A stretch of DNA of 64,000 nucleotides from Glaciecola sp047250385 (GTDB taxonomy: Bacteria; Pseudomonadota; Gammaproteobacteria; Enterobacterales; Alteromonadaceae), in contig NZ_JBLBVM010000036.1 in NCBI RefSeq assembly GCF_047250385.1, forward strand, positions 5,983 to 69,982. Reading direction: 5' to 3'. The position numbers and the translations under genes are program-made. Numbering within the stretch: the stretch's first letter is position 1; every line of letters starts with the position of its first letter. This document shows positions 54,401-63,649 of the stretch, piece by piece. The notes under the pieces were generated by a model. That model was not told where the DNA came from. It ran no database searches and saw only the letters and a program-made list of their open reading frames with translations.

Positions 54401-56240
54401 AACAAGAATCATATGTGCGTTCAATCACTTGCACATCTTCTTCGATCCAAACCCAGATGAAAAAGCGAGTTATAAAGAACGTAAGCGTTTGTTTGAAGAC
54501 CCATCGTTAAGTTGGGATGATTACAACCGTAAAATTATTTCTAAGGGCGGGGGTATTTTCAAACGCTCTGAAAAGGCAATTCCTTTATCAGCTGAAATGA
54601 AAAAGTGCTTAGGTACTCGTCAGTCGACAATGACGCCCAATGAATTGATTCACAATGTGTTGAAGATGCCAGTTGACCTTATCTGGAACGGTGGTATCGG
54701 AACCTATGTTAAGAGTTCAAAAGAGTCGCATTCAGAAGTGGGTGACAGAGCAAACGATACAACTCGTGTAAATGGCAAAGATGTTAGAGCCAAGATTATT
54801 GGTGAAGGCGGAAACCTGGGTCTTACGCAGCTTGGTCGTATTGAGTTTGCAGCTAATGGTGGTTTAGTAAATACAGACTTTATTGATAACGTCGGTGGTG
54901 TAGATTGCTCGGATAACGAAGTAAACATTAAGATCTTGTTAAACACCTTAGTTAACGCAGGTGAGTTAACGGTGAAACAGCGTAATGCATTGCTTCATGA
55001 TATGACTGATGATGTGTCTGACATTGTTTTGCAAGATTGCTACAGACAAACCCAATCAATTTCCATCACGAATCTAGCTGGTGTTAAGCAGCTCAAAGAG
55101 CAACTGCGATTCATTCATGGTTTAGAGCGCGAAGGTCTACTCAATAGAGAGCTAGAGTTCATTCCTACAGATGAAGAGATTTCGGATAGAGTCGTTACAG
55201 GGCAAGGCTTTACAAGACCTGAACTATCGGTCTTAATTGCCTATGGAAAAATGGTTCTGAAAGATAAGTTCAATATCCCAGAGATAACGAATAATCCATA
55301 CTATGATCGATTCTTAGTTGATGCTTTCCCGCCAATTTTGCGAGAAAAATATCAAACTCAGATGCAAGACCATCCACTTAGAAGCGAAATTATTGCGACT
55401 AAATTAACCAACGAAATGGTTAATGATATGGGCTTGAACTTTGTTTATCGTCTACAAGAAGAAACGGGGGCACTCATTGAACAGGTCGCAGAAGCATATA
55501 CTGTGGTCAAGGGCGTGTTCGGAATGGCTTCCTTATGGGAAAGTGTCGAAGAACTTGATAATAAGATCGACGCACAACTACAATTGAAAATGTTAGATAG
55601 TATGCGTCGAATTCTTCGCAGAACGTCTCGTTGGTATATTCGTCATGGTGGCAAAACAGCTAGTATAGAAGCAGCAATTAAACGTTATCAGCCTGCGTTC
55701 AAAGTTGTTTCAGAAAACTTAGGTGACTTCTTAGTTGCTAAAGAATACCAAGAAGTTCAAGCTGAAACCATGCGATTGATTGACGCTAAAGTTCCAAAAG
55801 ATATAGCCTATCGAGTCGCGAGTTTGAGTAACATGTTCTCGACAATGGATTTAGCACAAGTTGCGGAATTAGAGGTTCGTCCAGTAGAAGTGGTTGCAAG
55901 GCTTTATTACCAGTTAGGTTCGCGCTTTGAACTGCATTGGTTCCTTGAGCAAATCAATCAGCAATCTGTGGCTAATCACTGGCAAGCGCTGGCGAGAGCT
56001 TCATACAGAGAGGAACTAGACTGGCAACAACGTTCACTTACTTCTGTATTGTTAAATATTGAACCTAAAGAAAAGGATGCAGATAAGATCCTTAACGATT
56101 GGTGTAAAGTTAACGAAGAGGCCTTAGCTCGTTGGTATCACATGATGACAGAGTTTAAAACGTCGGATAATCACGAATTTGCTAAATTTTCTGTCGCATT
56201 AAGAGAATTGATGCTGTTAAGCGTGAAGGCAAACCATTAG
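51402..56240 (+). CDS. gdhB: NAD-specific glutamate dehydrogenase (large, GDH-180 type)
   Basis: A 1612-residue enzyme, usual length of the large NAD-GDH family. The N-terminal half carries ACT-like regulatory segments (VKDMPFLVDSVRMAINRLG). The catalytic core includes KVARGGLRWSDRQEDFRTEILGL, VPVGAKGGFICK and GVGDMAGDVFGNGML. A Rossmann-like NAD region with IGEGGNLGLTQLGRIEFA follows, and a helical C-terminal region. It oxidises glutamate to 2-oxoglutarate and ammonium, mainly catabolic. It starts at ATG 51402 with CGAGAAC upstream. pyrD follows after a terminator. Confidence 0.95.
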   Translation: MSVTNDQHSVLLERVFSLINEKVDNGDAALIQQFGRLLYKNMSFEDINGRSDSDLYGATLSLWQLTQTFKESSPCIKVFNPDIAKHGWQSSHTIIEIIVKDMPFLVDSVRMAINRLGIAAHLLLHSPMHVTRNKDNKVTGFSDSKSKSTSVFTETVFLIEIDRQAKRSDIEKLRNELLSVVNEVSLSVSDWKPMREKLASITKGFEKSKSHASAAIKSQGKTFLDWLNDHNFTLMGYRYYDVKAIEGDHRWIPDNKSSLGLMKNSINDRERVLKNLPTGARDAALSDNPLILTKTNSRARVHRPAYMDYVGVKEFDDQGRVIGEHRFLGLYSASFYNSSATDLPMLREKIDRMCKISGFDKGTHAYKAFVNIVETYPRDELLQTSDEELAQIVLGIFQMQERGISRLFVRKDTFGRYFSCLVYVPRERYNTQLRKETQDLLARAFKSEEEVEFNTYFSESVYARTHYIARVKNNNLEFDVKEIEDNLIELTRSWQDKLATKITSAYGEAKGKAIQNKYVNAFTRSYAEQNLPSAALVDIERIELLNDDNKLDILFYRPQEESAESEVVKLKLYHRDVPIHLSDVLPMLENFGLRVIDESPYRVTNDEGDISWIMDFSMLHKNGQNFEMERTQELFQDAFSKTWNKSLEDDGFNRLILSAGITGRNVTILRAYAKYMRQIGTSFSIDYMANTLANYPDIATDIVSLFRLMFCPTIKRMPKKIASLKEEMLSKLDKVSNLDDDRIIRRYIELLNATLRTNFYQNDSEGNEKSYISFKLLPSEISDMPLPMPKFEIFVYSPRIEGVHLRGGKVARGGLRWSDRQEDFRTEILGLVKAQQVKNTVIVPVGAKGGFICKAMPENADRATIQEEGKACYKIFIRSLLDITDNIIEGEVIPPKDVIRLDEDDPYLVVAADKGTATFSDIANGISDEFNFWLGDAFASGGSVGYDHKKMGITARGAWESVKRHFREIGVDCQTTPFTAVGVGDMAGDVFGNGMLLSEQTRIICAFNHLHIFFDPNPDEKASYKERKRLFEDPSLSWDDYNRKIISKGGGIFKRSEKAIPLSAEMKKCLGTRQSTMTPNELIHNVLKMPVDLIWNGGIGTYVKSSKESHSEVGDRANDTTRVNGKDVRAKIIGEGGNLGLTQLGRIEFAANGGLVNTDFIDNVGGVDCSDNEVNIKILLNTLVNAGELTVKQRNALLHDMTDDVSDIVLQDCYRQTQSISITNLAGVKQLKEQLRFIHGLEREGLLNRELEFIPTDEEISDRVVTGQGFTRPELSVLIAYGKMVLKDKFNIPEITNNPYYDRFLVDAFPPILREKYQTQMQDHPLRSEIIATKLTNEMVNDMGLNFVYRLQEETGALIEQVAEAYTVVKGVFGMASLWESVEELDNKIDAQLQLKMLDSMRRILRRTSRWYIRHGGKTASIEAAIKRYQPAFKVVSENLGDFLVAKEYQEVQAETMRLIDAKVPKDIAYRVASLSNMFSTMDLAQVAELEVRPVEVVARLYYQLGSRFELHWFLEQINQQSVANHWQALARASYREELDWQQRSLTSVLLNIEPKEKDADKILNDWCKVNEEALARWYHMMTEFKTSDNHEFAKFSVALRELMLLSVKANH

Positions 56241-56259
56241 AATACACAAGTCTGCAAAT

Positions 56260-56285
56260 AGCCCTGCTTAGCAGGGCTTTTTTTT
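56260..56285 (+). terminator. Intrinsic terminator between gdhB and pyrD
   Basis: Perfect AGCCCTGC and GCAGGGCT arms, 3-nt loop, then nine T. The pyrD GTG is only about 15 bp further, so pyrD needs read-through or an overlapping promoter. Confidence 0.88.
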
Positions 56286-56299
56286 AGCTTGGGGAAACT

Positions 56300-57304
56300 G
56301 TGTACTCTTTTGTTCAAAAATTTTTATTAAGTCGCGATCCAGAGTGGAGTCACGACTTTACGATTGGTTTTTTAAAACGCTCTCAACGAAGTCCATTAAC
56401 TGGGCTGTATTCTCAAAAACTGGCCGATAAGCCTTTTGAATGTTTGGGGATGAACTTTAAAAACCGAATTGGCTTAGCGGCTGGTTTGGATAAGAACGGT
56501 GAATGTATCGACGCGTTCGCTTCAATGGGCTTCGGTTTTATTGAGGTTGGGACGGTGACTCCAAAGCCTCAACTAGGTAATGACAAGCCGCGTCTGTTTA
56601 GATTACCAGAGCATAAAGCCATTATTAACAGAATGGGCTTTAACAATAAAGGCGTTGACTACTTAGTAGAGCAAGTTAAAAAATCAAAATATTCCGGTAT
56701 TCTTGGCATTAACATCGGAAAAAACAAAACCACACCCGATGAAGACGCATTAGATGACTACCTTTTTTGCCTCGATAAAGTATATGCATACGCATCGTAT
56801 ATCACTGTAAACATTTCATCCCCAAACACCCCCGGCTTGCGTAACCTGCAATACGGTGCAGCGCTTGACAGTCTATTGGCTGGCTTAAAAGAAAGGCAGT
56901 TAGCGCTTGAAATTGAGCATAAGAAATATGTCCCAATTCTGATCAAAATAGCGCCAGATTTAAGTGAAGAAGAAGTAGAATCGATTGCAGCATCATTACT
57001 TCAAGCGAAAATGGATGGTGTTATTGCAACCAATACAACACTAAACCGTGAAGCCGTTGCGGGCCATGAACATGCAGATGAGGCTGGCGGCTTAAGTGGC
57101 GAAGTGTTAACACAGCAAAGTCTTTCAATTACGAAAACATTAGCAAAAGCACTCGACGGTAGAATGCCAATTATTGGCGTTGGCGGTATCAGCAATGCTG
57201 ACGACGTAAATCAGCGAATTGAAGCTGGAGCAAGCTTAGTACAGGTTTATTCTGCGTTTATTTATCAAGGCCCACCACTTATTAAGGAGCTTGTTAATGC
57301 ATAA
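56300..57304 (+). CDS. pyrD: Dihydroorotate dehydrogenase, quinone type (class 2)
   Basis: A 334-residue membrane-associated flavoenzyme of pyrimidine synthesis. The N-terminal amphipathic helix (SFVQKFLLSRDPEWSHDF) interacts with quinone. RIGLAAGLDKNGE and NRMGFNNKG bind FMN and orotate, and catalytic Ser174 is in NISSPNTPGLR. GVGGISNADD is the FMN phosphate site. GTG start at 56300, with GGGGA 5 nt upstream. Its end overlaps rlmKL by 8 bases. Confidence 0.95.
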   Translation: MYSFVQKFLLSRDPEWSHDFTIGFLKRSQRSPLTGLYSQKLADKPFECLGMNFKNRIGLAAGLDKNGECIDAFASMGFGFIEVGTVTPKPQLGNDKPRLFRLPEHKAIINRMGFNNKGVDYLVEQVKKSKYSGILGINIGKNKTTPDEDALDDYLFCLDKVYAYASYITVNISSPNTPGLRNLQYGAALDSLLAGLKERQLALEIEHKKYVPILIKIAPDLSEEEVESIAASLLQAKMDGVIATNTTLNREAVAGHEHADEAGGLSGEVLTQQSLSITKTLAKALDGRMPIIGVGGISNADDVNQRIEAGASLVQVYSAFIYQGPPLIKELVNA

Positions 57305-59495
57305 GCTGATTGTAACCACATCAAAAGGACTCGACGACCTGCTAAAAACAGAGGTTGAGTCGATACTTAGCACCCTAAACACTGCTGCTTGTGCGGATGA
57401 AACTGATGATGAATATGACTTGCCAAAACTACAACTTCAACCAGGCCAAGTTTCATTCATAGGTTCATTGAAAGATGCATATCAACTTTGTTTGCATTCA
57501 AGGTTGGCGAACAGAGTATTGTTAGTCGTTGCTGAAGGCACGGTAAATAGTGCTGAGGAACTTTATGATGTAGCTAAAGAAGCAGACTGGCCATCACAGT
57601 TCGATTCCTACGTACCGTTTATGATCCAATTTAATGGCACTAATAATGCCATTAATAACAGCCAGTTTGGGGCATTGAAAATAAAGGATGCCATTGTCGA
57701 TCAATTCCAAGAGGCAGGTCATGAGCGTCCATCGGTAGATAAACTGAAACCGGGGATTGTGATTCAAGCGAGATTGAGACGTGACAAACTCAATTTGTGT
57801 ATCGATCTATCCGGTGGCAGCCTACATAAACGCGGATACCGCTCAGATGCGGGTGATGCACCACTTAAAGAACATGTTGCTGCAGGGATATTAATGCGCA
57901 GTGGATGGGCACAAGACACAGATAATGTGCTACTAGATCCAATGTGTGGTTCTGGCACGATTGCAATTGAAGCCGCGATGATGGCTGCTCACATGGCACC
58001 CAATTTAGACAAGGAATCATGGGGTTTTGAACATTGGTCTCAGCATGATCATCATCTATTTGACGCAGTTGTTGAGCAAGCAAAGCATATAGTCACCAAA
58101 CCAACAAAACCTATCTATGCTTATGATTTAAGCACCAAATTAGTTGAACTGGCGGAACAGAATGCAGAAAGAGCAGGAGTCTCTGAGTTTATTACGTTTA
58201 AACAGTGTGATGTGCTTGATGCAGTTATTGACGATACTTGGTTGAGCCAAAACTCTAAAAACAAAGAGAGTGGCCAAAGTGAAGTAAAACCGAAAGGCTT
58301 TATAGTTTCTAATCCGCCATATGGTGAACGATTAGGTGAATACACCTCACTATTACCACTTTTTGACAAACTTGGTCATCATCTTAAGAAACATTTTGCC
58401 TTATGGAATGTTTCCCTTTTAAGTTCGAATCAAGATTTATTAAAAGCATTAAAATTACGATATACAAAAAGCTACAAGTTGATGAACGGTAAACTCGAAT
58501 GTGTACTCATGAATTATCAACTTTATGGACAAAACCTAGAAATATTTGAAAGCCAGACTGATGAAAATCATGAGTTTGCTAACAGGCTTCGTAAGAACCT
58601 AAAAAGACTTAAACCTTGGATAAAGCGTTGCAACACAAATGCTTATCGGATCTATGATGCCGATTTACCACATTACAATCTTGCAATTGATATCTATAAC
58701 GATTGGGTGATTGTGCAAGAGTACGCTGCCCCCAAAGATGTGCCTGAGGAAAAAGCGAAACAACGCCTGCAAGAAGCTTTGATTCATATTCCAAAAGTAC
58801 TTGGCATTCCATCAAGCAAGATGGTTGTAAAGGTTCGACGTCAGAACAAAGGTAAAGAACAATATGAGAAAGTGGACAGAAAAGGCCATAAAGTCATTGT
58901 TCACGAAAACCAAGCGCAATTTTATATCAATCCAACAGATTATTTGGATGTTGGTTTATTTCTTGATCACCGCGACACACGATTAATGTTCAAACAACAA
59001 TGTGCGAACAAAGACGTACTTAATTTGTTTGCGTATACCGGTAGCGTCTCAGTACACGCTGCACAAGCGAAAGCGAAAAGTGTGACAACGGTTGATATGT
59101 CCAATACTTACTTGGATTGGGCGAAGGAAAACTTTGCGCTTAACAAGCTCAATGGTGCTTTTCATTTTGAACAAGCAGATTGCTTAAAATGGTTAAAAAG
59201 ACATCATGGTAAATACGATTTAATGTTTATCGATCCTCCTTCATTCTCTAATTCCAAACGAATGGATGACACATGGGATGTTCAACGTGACCATGTTAGT
59301 TTACTCAGCGATGCAAAAGAATGCTTAAACCCGGGTGGTAAAATATTTTTCAGTAACAACTTACGTCAATTTAAGTTGGATCTCGATGCTGTTCAGGCGC
59401 TTGGTTTCAATATTGAAGATATTACCCAAAAGTCTATTCCAGAAGACTTTAAGCGCAATCCGAAAATACATAAATGCTGGATATTGTCTCTGTGA
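57297..59495 (+). CDS. rlmKL: Bifunctional 23S rRNA methyltransferase RlmKL (G2445-m2G / G2069-m7G)
   Basis: About 732 residues, matching E. coli RlmKL. The N-terminal THUMP-containing RlmL half has DPMCGSGTIAIEAAMM and SNPPYGERLG, which make m2G2445. The C-terminal RlmK half has NLFAYTGSVSVHAA and DPPSFSNSKRM, which make m7G2069. A PUA-like region lies between them. Start ATG 57297 is chosen over TTG 57291 because AAGGAG lies 7 nt before it. The gene overlaps pyrD at the front by 8 bases and the next gene at the back by 4 (GTGA). Confidence 0.94.
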   Translation: MHKLIVTTSKGLDDLLKTEVESILSTLNTAACADETDDEYDLPKLQLQPGQVSFIGSLKDAYQLCLHSRLANRVLLVVAEGTVNSAEELYDVAKEADWPSQFDSYVPFMIQFNGTNNAINNSQFGALKIKDAIVDQFQEAGHERPSVDKLKPGIVIQARLRRDKLNLCIDLSGGSLHKRGYRSDAGDAPLKEHVAAGILMRSGWAQDTDNVLLDPMCGSGTIAIEAAMMAAHMAPNLDKESWGFEHWSQHDHHLFDAVVEQAKHIVTKPTKPIYAYDLSTKLVELAEQNAERAGVSEFITFKQCDVLDAVIDDTWLSQNSKNKESGQSEVKPKGFIVSNPPYGERLGEYTSLLPLFDKLGHHLKKHFALWNVSLLSSNQDLLKALKLRYTKSYKLMNGKLECVLMNYQLYGQNLEIFESQTDENHEFANRLRKNLKRLKPWIKRCNTNAYRIYDADLPHYNLAIDIYNDWVIVQEYAAPKDVPEEKAKQRLQEALIHIPKVLGIPSSKMVVKVRRQNKGKEQYEKVDRKGHKVIVHENQAQFYINPTDYLDVGLFLDHRDTRLMFKQQCANKDVLNLFAYTGSVSVHAAQAKAKSVTTVDMSNTYLDWAKENFALNKLNGAFHFEQADCLKWLKRHHGKYDLMFIDPPSFSNSKRMDDTWDVQRDHVSLLSDAKECLNPGGKIFFSNNLRQFKLDLDAVQALGFNIEDITQKSIPEDFKRNPKIHKCWILSL

Positions 59496-59734
59496 AAATA
59501 ATTCTTTATACCGGTCCGCAGTGTTCCTTGTGTGATTTAGCGATTGATATCGTCGAACAATACAATGAGTTAAATGCCTCAGAGCCACTTGTACTAAGTA
59601 AAGTGAATATTCGAGATTCTGCCGACCTGTATCACCTCTATGGTGCCAGGATCCCTGTGTTGAAAAACACAGAAAATGCTTCTGAACTGGGATGGCCTTT
59701 CACAATTGATGATCTAGTTGAGTTTTTAAAATGA
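59492..59734 (+). CDS. Glutaredoxin-like protein (DUF836)
   Basis: An 80-residue thioredoxin-fold protein with a CxxC site (GPQCSLC), PVLKN before the cis-proline loop, and no signal peptide. The GTG at 59492 overlaps the rlmKL stop in the sequence GTGA, which supports coupling; an ATG six codons earlier is the alternative. The downstream uup ATG overlaps its stop by four bases (ATGA). Its place in an rRNA-methylase/uup run is conserved in related genera (from memory), but its substrate is unknown. Confidence 0.82.
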   Translation: MKIILYTGPQCSLCDLAIDIVEQYNELNASEPLVLSKVNIRDSADLYHLYGARIPVLKNTENASELGWPFTIDDLVEFLK

Positions 59735-61662
59735 ATTTAATGCAAATGAAAAACGCGTCCATACTATTTGGACAGCCGCCACTCATAGACGGCGCATCAC
59801 TCAATATTCAAAGTGGAGAGCGAGTCTGTGTTGTTGGACGAAATGGCAGTGGAAAATCTACATTGCTAAAAGTTATAGCCGGCGAGACAAAGTTAGACGA
59901 AGGGCAGATGATATTGCCTACAGGAACCGTCGTGTCTAGATTGCCTCAGGATCCTCCGCAGGACATCAGTGGAGATATGTTTGATTATGTCGCTGAAGGT
60001 TTGGAAGATGTTGCGCAAATATTGAAGGACTATCATCACATTACTCAAATTATTGGGGAAGATCCTAGCGAGAAAAACTTGAATCGCATGCAAGAGCTTC
60101 AAGAACAATTAGATACGAGAAATGCTTGGCAATTTGAACAAAGAATTAGCAATGTCCTAACTCAATTGCAATTAGAGCCCGATCAAATTCTTTCTGAGTT
60201 ATCTGGCGGATGGCGCAGAAAAGCAGCTTTAGCGAGAGCATTAGTTAGTGAGCCGGATTTATTATTATTGGATGAGCCGACGAACCACCTGGATATTGAC
60301 ATGGTGCAATGGCTAGAGAAGGCTTTACTTAATTATAAGGGCGCCATCATCTTTATAAGCCACGATAGGGCATTCATTCGCAAACTTGCTACTCGCATTG
60401 TCGATATCGATCGAGGTCAGGTGGTGAGTTACCCAGGTAATTATGAAACCTATCTAGAGCAAAAAGCGCATGACTTAGAAGTTGAGCAAACGATGAATCG
60501 TGAGTTTGATAAAAAGTTAGCAAAAGAAGAAGTGTGGATTAGACAAGGCATCAAGGCTCGCAGAACGCGCAATGAAGGTAGAGTGCGCGCACTAAAAGCG
60601 CTTCGAGATGAATATAGTGCTCGTCGCAATGTAACGGGTAACGCGATCATCAACAGAAACGCTGGCGGTAAATCGGGCAAACGCGTATTTGAAACTGAAG
60701 GTCTTTATTACAGTATTGAAGACAAACGCTTAGTCGAAAACCTTGATTTACTCATTACTCGCGGCGAAAAAGTGGCACTGATAGGAGGGAACGGTTGCGG
60801 TAAAAGCACACTAATAAAACTGTTACTCGGTGAGCTTGAAGCTACTAAAGGAGAAATATTTAGAGGGACCAATTTAGAAGTTGCTTACTTCGATCAGCAT
60901 CGTTCAACACTCGATCTGAATAAATCAGTTATCGATGTAATAGCTGATGGTAAGAGAGAAGTCACTTTTAACGGGGGCACTCGTCATGTAATAGGGTACT
61001 TACAGGATTATTTATTTTCCCCTGAACGAGTAAATGCACCAGTTTCAACCCTATCTGGTGGTGAAAAAAACAGATTGATTTTGGCTAAACTGATGTTGAA
61101 GCCTAGCAACTTATTAGTTCTCGATGAACCAACTAACGATCTCGATGTCGAAACACTCGAATTACTAGAATCCTTGCTCGTTGATTATGATGGTACTGTG
61201 TTATTGGTCAGTCACGACAGGGAGTTCGTAGATAACGTTGTCACTTCTAGTTTGGTGTTTGAAGGCGACGGTGTCATCCGACAATTCGTTGGTGGCTATA
61301 CTGATATGCGCACTTGGTACGATGAAAAGGCCGAGTTAGCAAAAAAAATGAACGATGAATTTGAAAAACAAACTAAAAATAAGATAGAACCGGAAAAGCA
61401 GGTAGCTAACACTTCTACTAGAAGCAACAAAAAGCTATCATACAAGGATAATAAAGAACTCGAAGATTTACCAAAAATAATCGAAAAAATGGAAGAAGAA
61501 CAAGAGGGATTTCAAGAACAAGTAAATTCCCCCGACTTTTTCCAGAAAGACGCTGAAGCTACTCAGGCGGTTCTAAATAAGTTAGCAGATATAGAAAAAC
61601 GATTATCAGTTGCATATGCGCGCTGGGATGAATTAGAAAGTTTAAAAAATAACGAGCAGTAA
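59731..61662 (+). CDS. uup: ABC-F ATPase Uup
   Basis: A 643-residue ABC-F protein with two ATPase cassettes and no membrane segments. Walker A GRNGSGKS at residues 36-43 and GGNGCGKS at 352-359; signatures LSGGWRRKAAL and LSGGEKNRLIL; Walker B LLLLDEPTNHLD and LLVLDEPTNDLD. A C-terminal coiled-coil (EDLPKIIEKMEEEQEGF to KRLSVAYARWDELESL) is the Uup-specific DNA/RNA-binding tail. E. coli Uup limits precise excision and helps ribosomes. It overlaps the glutaredoxin-like gene by 4 bases. Confidence 0.94.
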   Translation: MNLMQMKNASILFGQPPLIDGASLNIQSGERVCVVGRNGSGKSTLLKVIAGETKLDEGQMILPTGTVVSRLPQDPPQDISGDMFDYVAEGLEDVAQILKDYHHITQIIGEDPSEKNLNRMQELQEQLDTRNAWQFEQRISNVLTQLQLEPDQILSELSGGWRRKAALARALVSEPDLLLLDEPTNHLDIDMVQWLEKALLNYKGAIIFISHDRAFIRKLATRIVDIDRGQVVSYPGNYETYLEQKAHDLEVEQTMNREFDKKLAKEEVWIRQGIKARRTRNEGRVRALKALRDEYSARRNVTGNAIINRNAGGKSGKRVFETEGLYYSIEDKRLVENLDLLITRGEKVALIGGNGCGKSTLIKLLLGELEATKGEIFRGTNLEVAYFDQHRSTLDLNKSVIDVIADGKREVTFNGGTRHVIGYLQDYLFSPERVNAPVSTLSGGEKNRLILAKLMLKPSNLLVLDEPTNDLDVETLELLESLLVDYDGTVLLVSHDREFVDNVVTSSLVFEGDGVIRQFVGGYTDMRTWYDEKAELAKKMNDEFEKQTKNKIEPEKQVANTSTRSNKKLSYKDNKELEDLPKIIEKMEEEQEGFQEQVNSPDFFQKDAEATQAVLNKLADIEKRLSVAYARWDELESLKNNEQ

Positions 61663-61673
61663 CAGGAATATTA

Positions 61674-63371
61674 ATGAAATTTACTCGATTGGCGTCAGCA
61701 GTGATACTTTATTCAGCATCATTGCCAATTTTAGCCGCTTCATACACCATCACTGAGTTACCAACAGAAAGCCTAGGTCAAAACCAATACGGACTTTCTA
61801 TAGATGATACTGGTACGATTTTAACTGCGGTCGAGAACCGCTATAACTCACCGATAGATTTATCTACGATCAACTTTGAGAATGGCGACATCATTGCCGG
61901 TTTAACTGATATTGAGTCAGCAAAAAATGGCGTATTCAACCTTGAAGACTATACATTCTTAGTTAATAGAGCGATAACGGGTTCACGAAATTTTAGCCTC
62001 TTTACTCAACAATTAGGTAGTCTGCAGGCTTTTAGTACTGATGGTTCACCGAACAACATTAATTTCATCAATGCCTTTGATACCGTGAGTGAAGCGTTGG
62101 GCGGTTATTCCCAAGCAATGGAAACGACACCAAAAGATTCAGTAGGTGGCACGCACATTGTAGGTAATTCAGAAGGTCCATTTAGAACAATTGATTATGT
62201 AAATGAAAATGACGCGACCATTAAATATATTGTGAGTGACTTTGATCGTCGTGCTTTTGCTCAAGTTGGTGAGAATGTGTCTCCTTTGTTGCCGTTAGAT
62301 GTCACCTTAGGCGGCACTAGTTTAGTTAACGCAATCAACGATAACTTTGTTGCTGTCGGAAGTGGTTCTATTTTGCCAAGCACTGCACTTACCACCGGTA
62401 TAGAAAACTGTGCTGATGAAGAGATACGCGGAGATCAACCAATCGAAGCTTGTTATCGTAAAATCATTATCGTTAGTTCTGGCACAAGTGTAACGAGACG
62501 CTCTGGTCTATGGCTGCAACGAGCACATTTATGGACCCTCGATACTAACGGGACTGTTATCGACACAACAACATACGGCACCTTGGTAACTGACGAAGAG
62601 GACACACCTACGTCTCAGGGTTCAAGTCAAATTCTTGACATTAATAACAGTAACGTCGGTGTAGGCGTTGCAAGTGTTAAGATCAACGAGGGTACGAGTT
62701 TAAATACTGCCGCAGCCATTTTTCAGAATGGTACTGTAACCCAGATTATTCCAGACGAAGATATGCTACCTAACAGTGCGATTTCTTTGAATGACAACGG
62801 TTACATAGTTGGGCTACGCAGTCTTGCAATTAACAGGGTCAGTAGAAATAAAATGTTCATCTATAACATGAACGATGACAATTTGAAGTTTGTAGATGAC
62901 TTCTTTGAAAGCTCAAGCACAATTCCTAGAGCGGTTAATAATAACAATTTAGTAGTTGGCTCAGCTGACGTAGAAGCAACTGCATCGTCAGGAACAAGTA
63001 GAAAAACGGCAGCATTTTTGTATGATATCGAAACTGATAACTTTCAGAATTTAAATACCCTAATTGCTTGTGATAGCCCATTCAATTTGATTGAAGCGAC
63101 AGACATTAACGACAATAACGAAATCGTTGTTTCTGCGACTACCAAGAAGCCCGCGCGTGATGCTAGAGGCGATATAATAATCGACGAAAGCGGTAATGAG
63201 GTGCTTGTTGATACAGTCGTTACATTAAAACTGAATCCGACAGGTCAAGCACCAGCAACTTGCTCTGATGAAGACTTAGGTGTTGAAGATCGCAATGGGG
63301 CATCTACAGGGCTTTATATGTTCGGTTTATTGCTATTAACTTGCTTTTTTAGAAAGCGAATTAAGAAGTAA
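61674..63371 (+). CDS. DUF3466 family secreted protein
   Basis: A 565-residue exported protein with a signal peptide ending LAASYT. It carries several WG/HAF-like repeats typical of DUF3466 (INDNFVAVGSGS, ISLNDNGYIVGLR, AVNNNNLVVGSA, DINDNNEIVVSA). The C-terminus is a hydrophobic helix followed by FRKRIKK. In some relatives this tail is a GlyGly-CTERM sorting signal, but here only a weak Gly appears before the helix (RNGASTGLYMF), so rhombosortase processing is uncertain. AGGAATATTA precedes the ATG. It follows uup by 11 bp. Confidence 0.85.
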   Translation: MKFTRLASAVILYSASLPILAASYTITELPTESLGQNQYGLSIDDTGTILTAVENRYNSPIDLSTINFENGDIIAGLTDIESAKNGVFNLEDYTFLVNRAITGSRNFSLFTQQLGSLQAFSTDGSPNNINFINAFDTVSEALGGYSQAMETTPKDSVGGTHIVGNSEGPFRTIDYVNENDATIKYIVSDFDRRAFAQVGENVSPLLPLDVTLGGTSLVNAINDNFVAVGSGSILPSTALTTGIENCADEEIRGDQPIEACYRKIIIVSSGTSVTRRSGLWLQRAHLWTLDTNGTVIDTTTYGTLVTDEEDTPTSQGSSQILDINNSNVGVGVASVKINEGTSLNTAAAIFQNGTVTQIIPDEDMLPNSAISLNDNGYIVGLRSLAINRVSRNKMFIYNMNDDNLKFVDDFFESSSTIPRAVNNNNLVVGSADVEATASSGTSRKTAAFLYDIETDNFQNLNTLIACDSPFNLIEATDINDNNEIVVSATTKKPARDARGDIIIDESGNEVLVDTVVTLKLNPTGQAPATCSDEDLGVEDRNGASTGLYMFGLLLLTCFFRKRIKK

Positions 63372-63389
63372 CAACTAAGACATACTCTG

Positions 63390-63415
63390 AAAGCCCCGTA
63401 CATCGGGGCTTTTTC
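63390..63415 (+). terminator. Intrinsic terminator after the DUF3466 gene
   Basis: AAAGCCCCG and CGGGGCTTT arms, 5-nt loop, ending in T-rich sequence. Confidence 0.85.
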
Positions 63416-63432
63416 GTTTTAATAACTTGACA

Positions 63433-63456
63433 GTCTATAAACAGGGTTTAATAGAC
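63433..63456 (+). promoter_or_regulatory. Hairpin in the rmf upstream region
   Basis: GTCTAT pairs with ATAGAC, and the inner AAAC pairs with GTTT around a 3-nt loop with one bulge (10 bp). It directly follows a TTGACA (63427-63432), so it could overlap a promoter or sit in a leader. Its role is not clear. Confidence 0.3.
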
Positions 63457-63649
63457 AAAATTGAACCAAGAAAACATTTCAATAGATATCAGCAAGTTAT
63501 TAATAATTAACATTAGTGTCAAAATTTAAGCATTGAACTTATTAGGTCGAAAAGCTATCTATATACTTGTAACAAAGGAAAGAAACTGTTCACCAAATAT
63601 ACGAATTCATTTCCTACTGTTGCTTTTTTTAAACAAGAGAGGTTTATCG

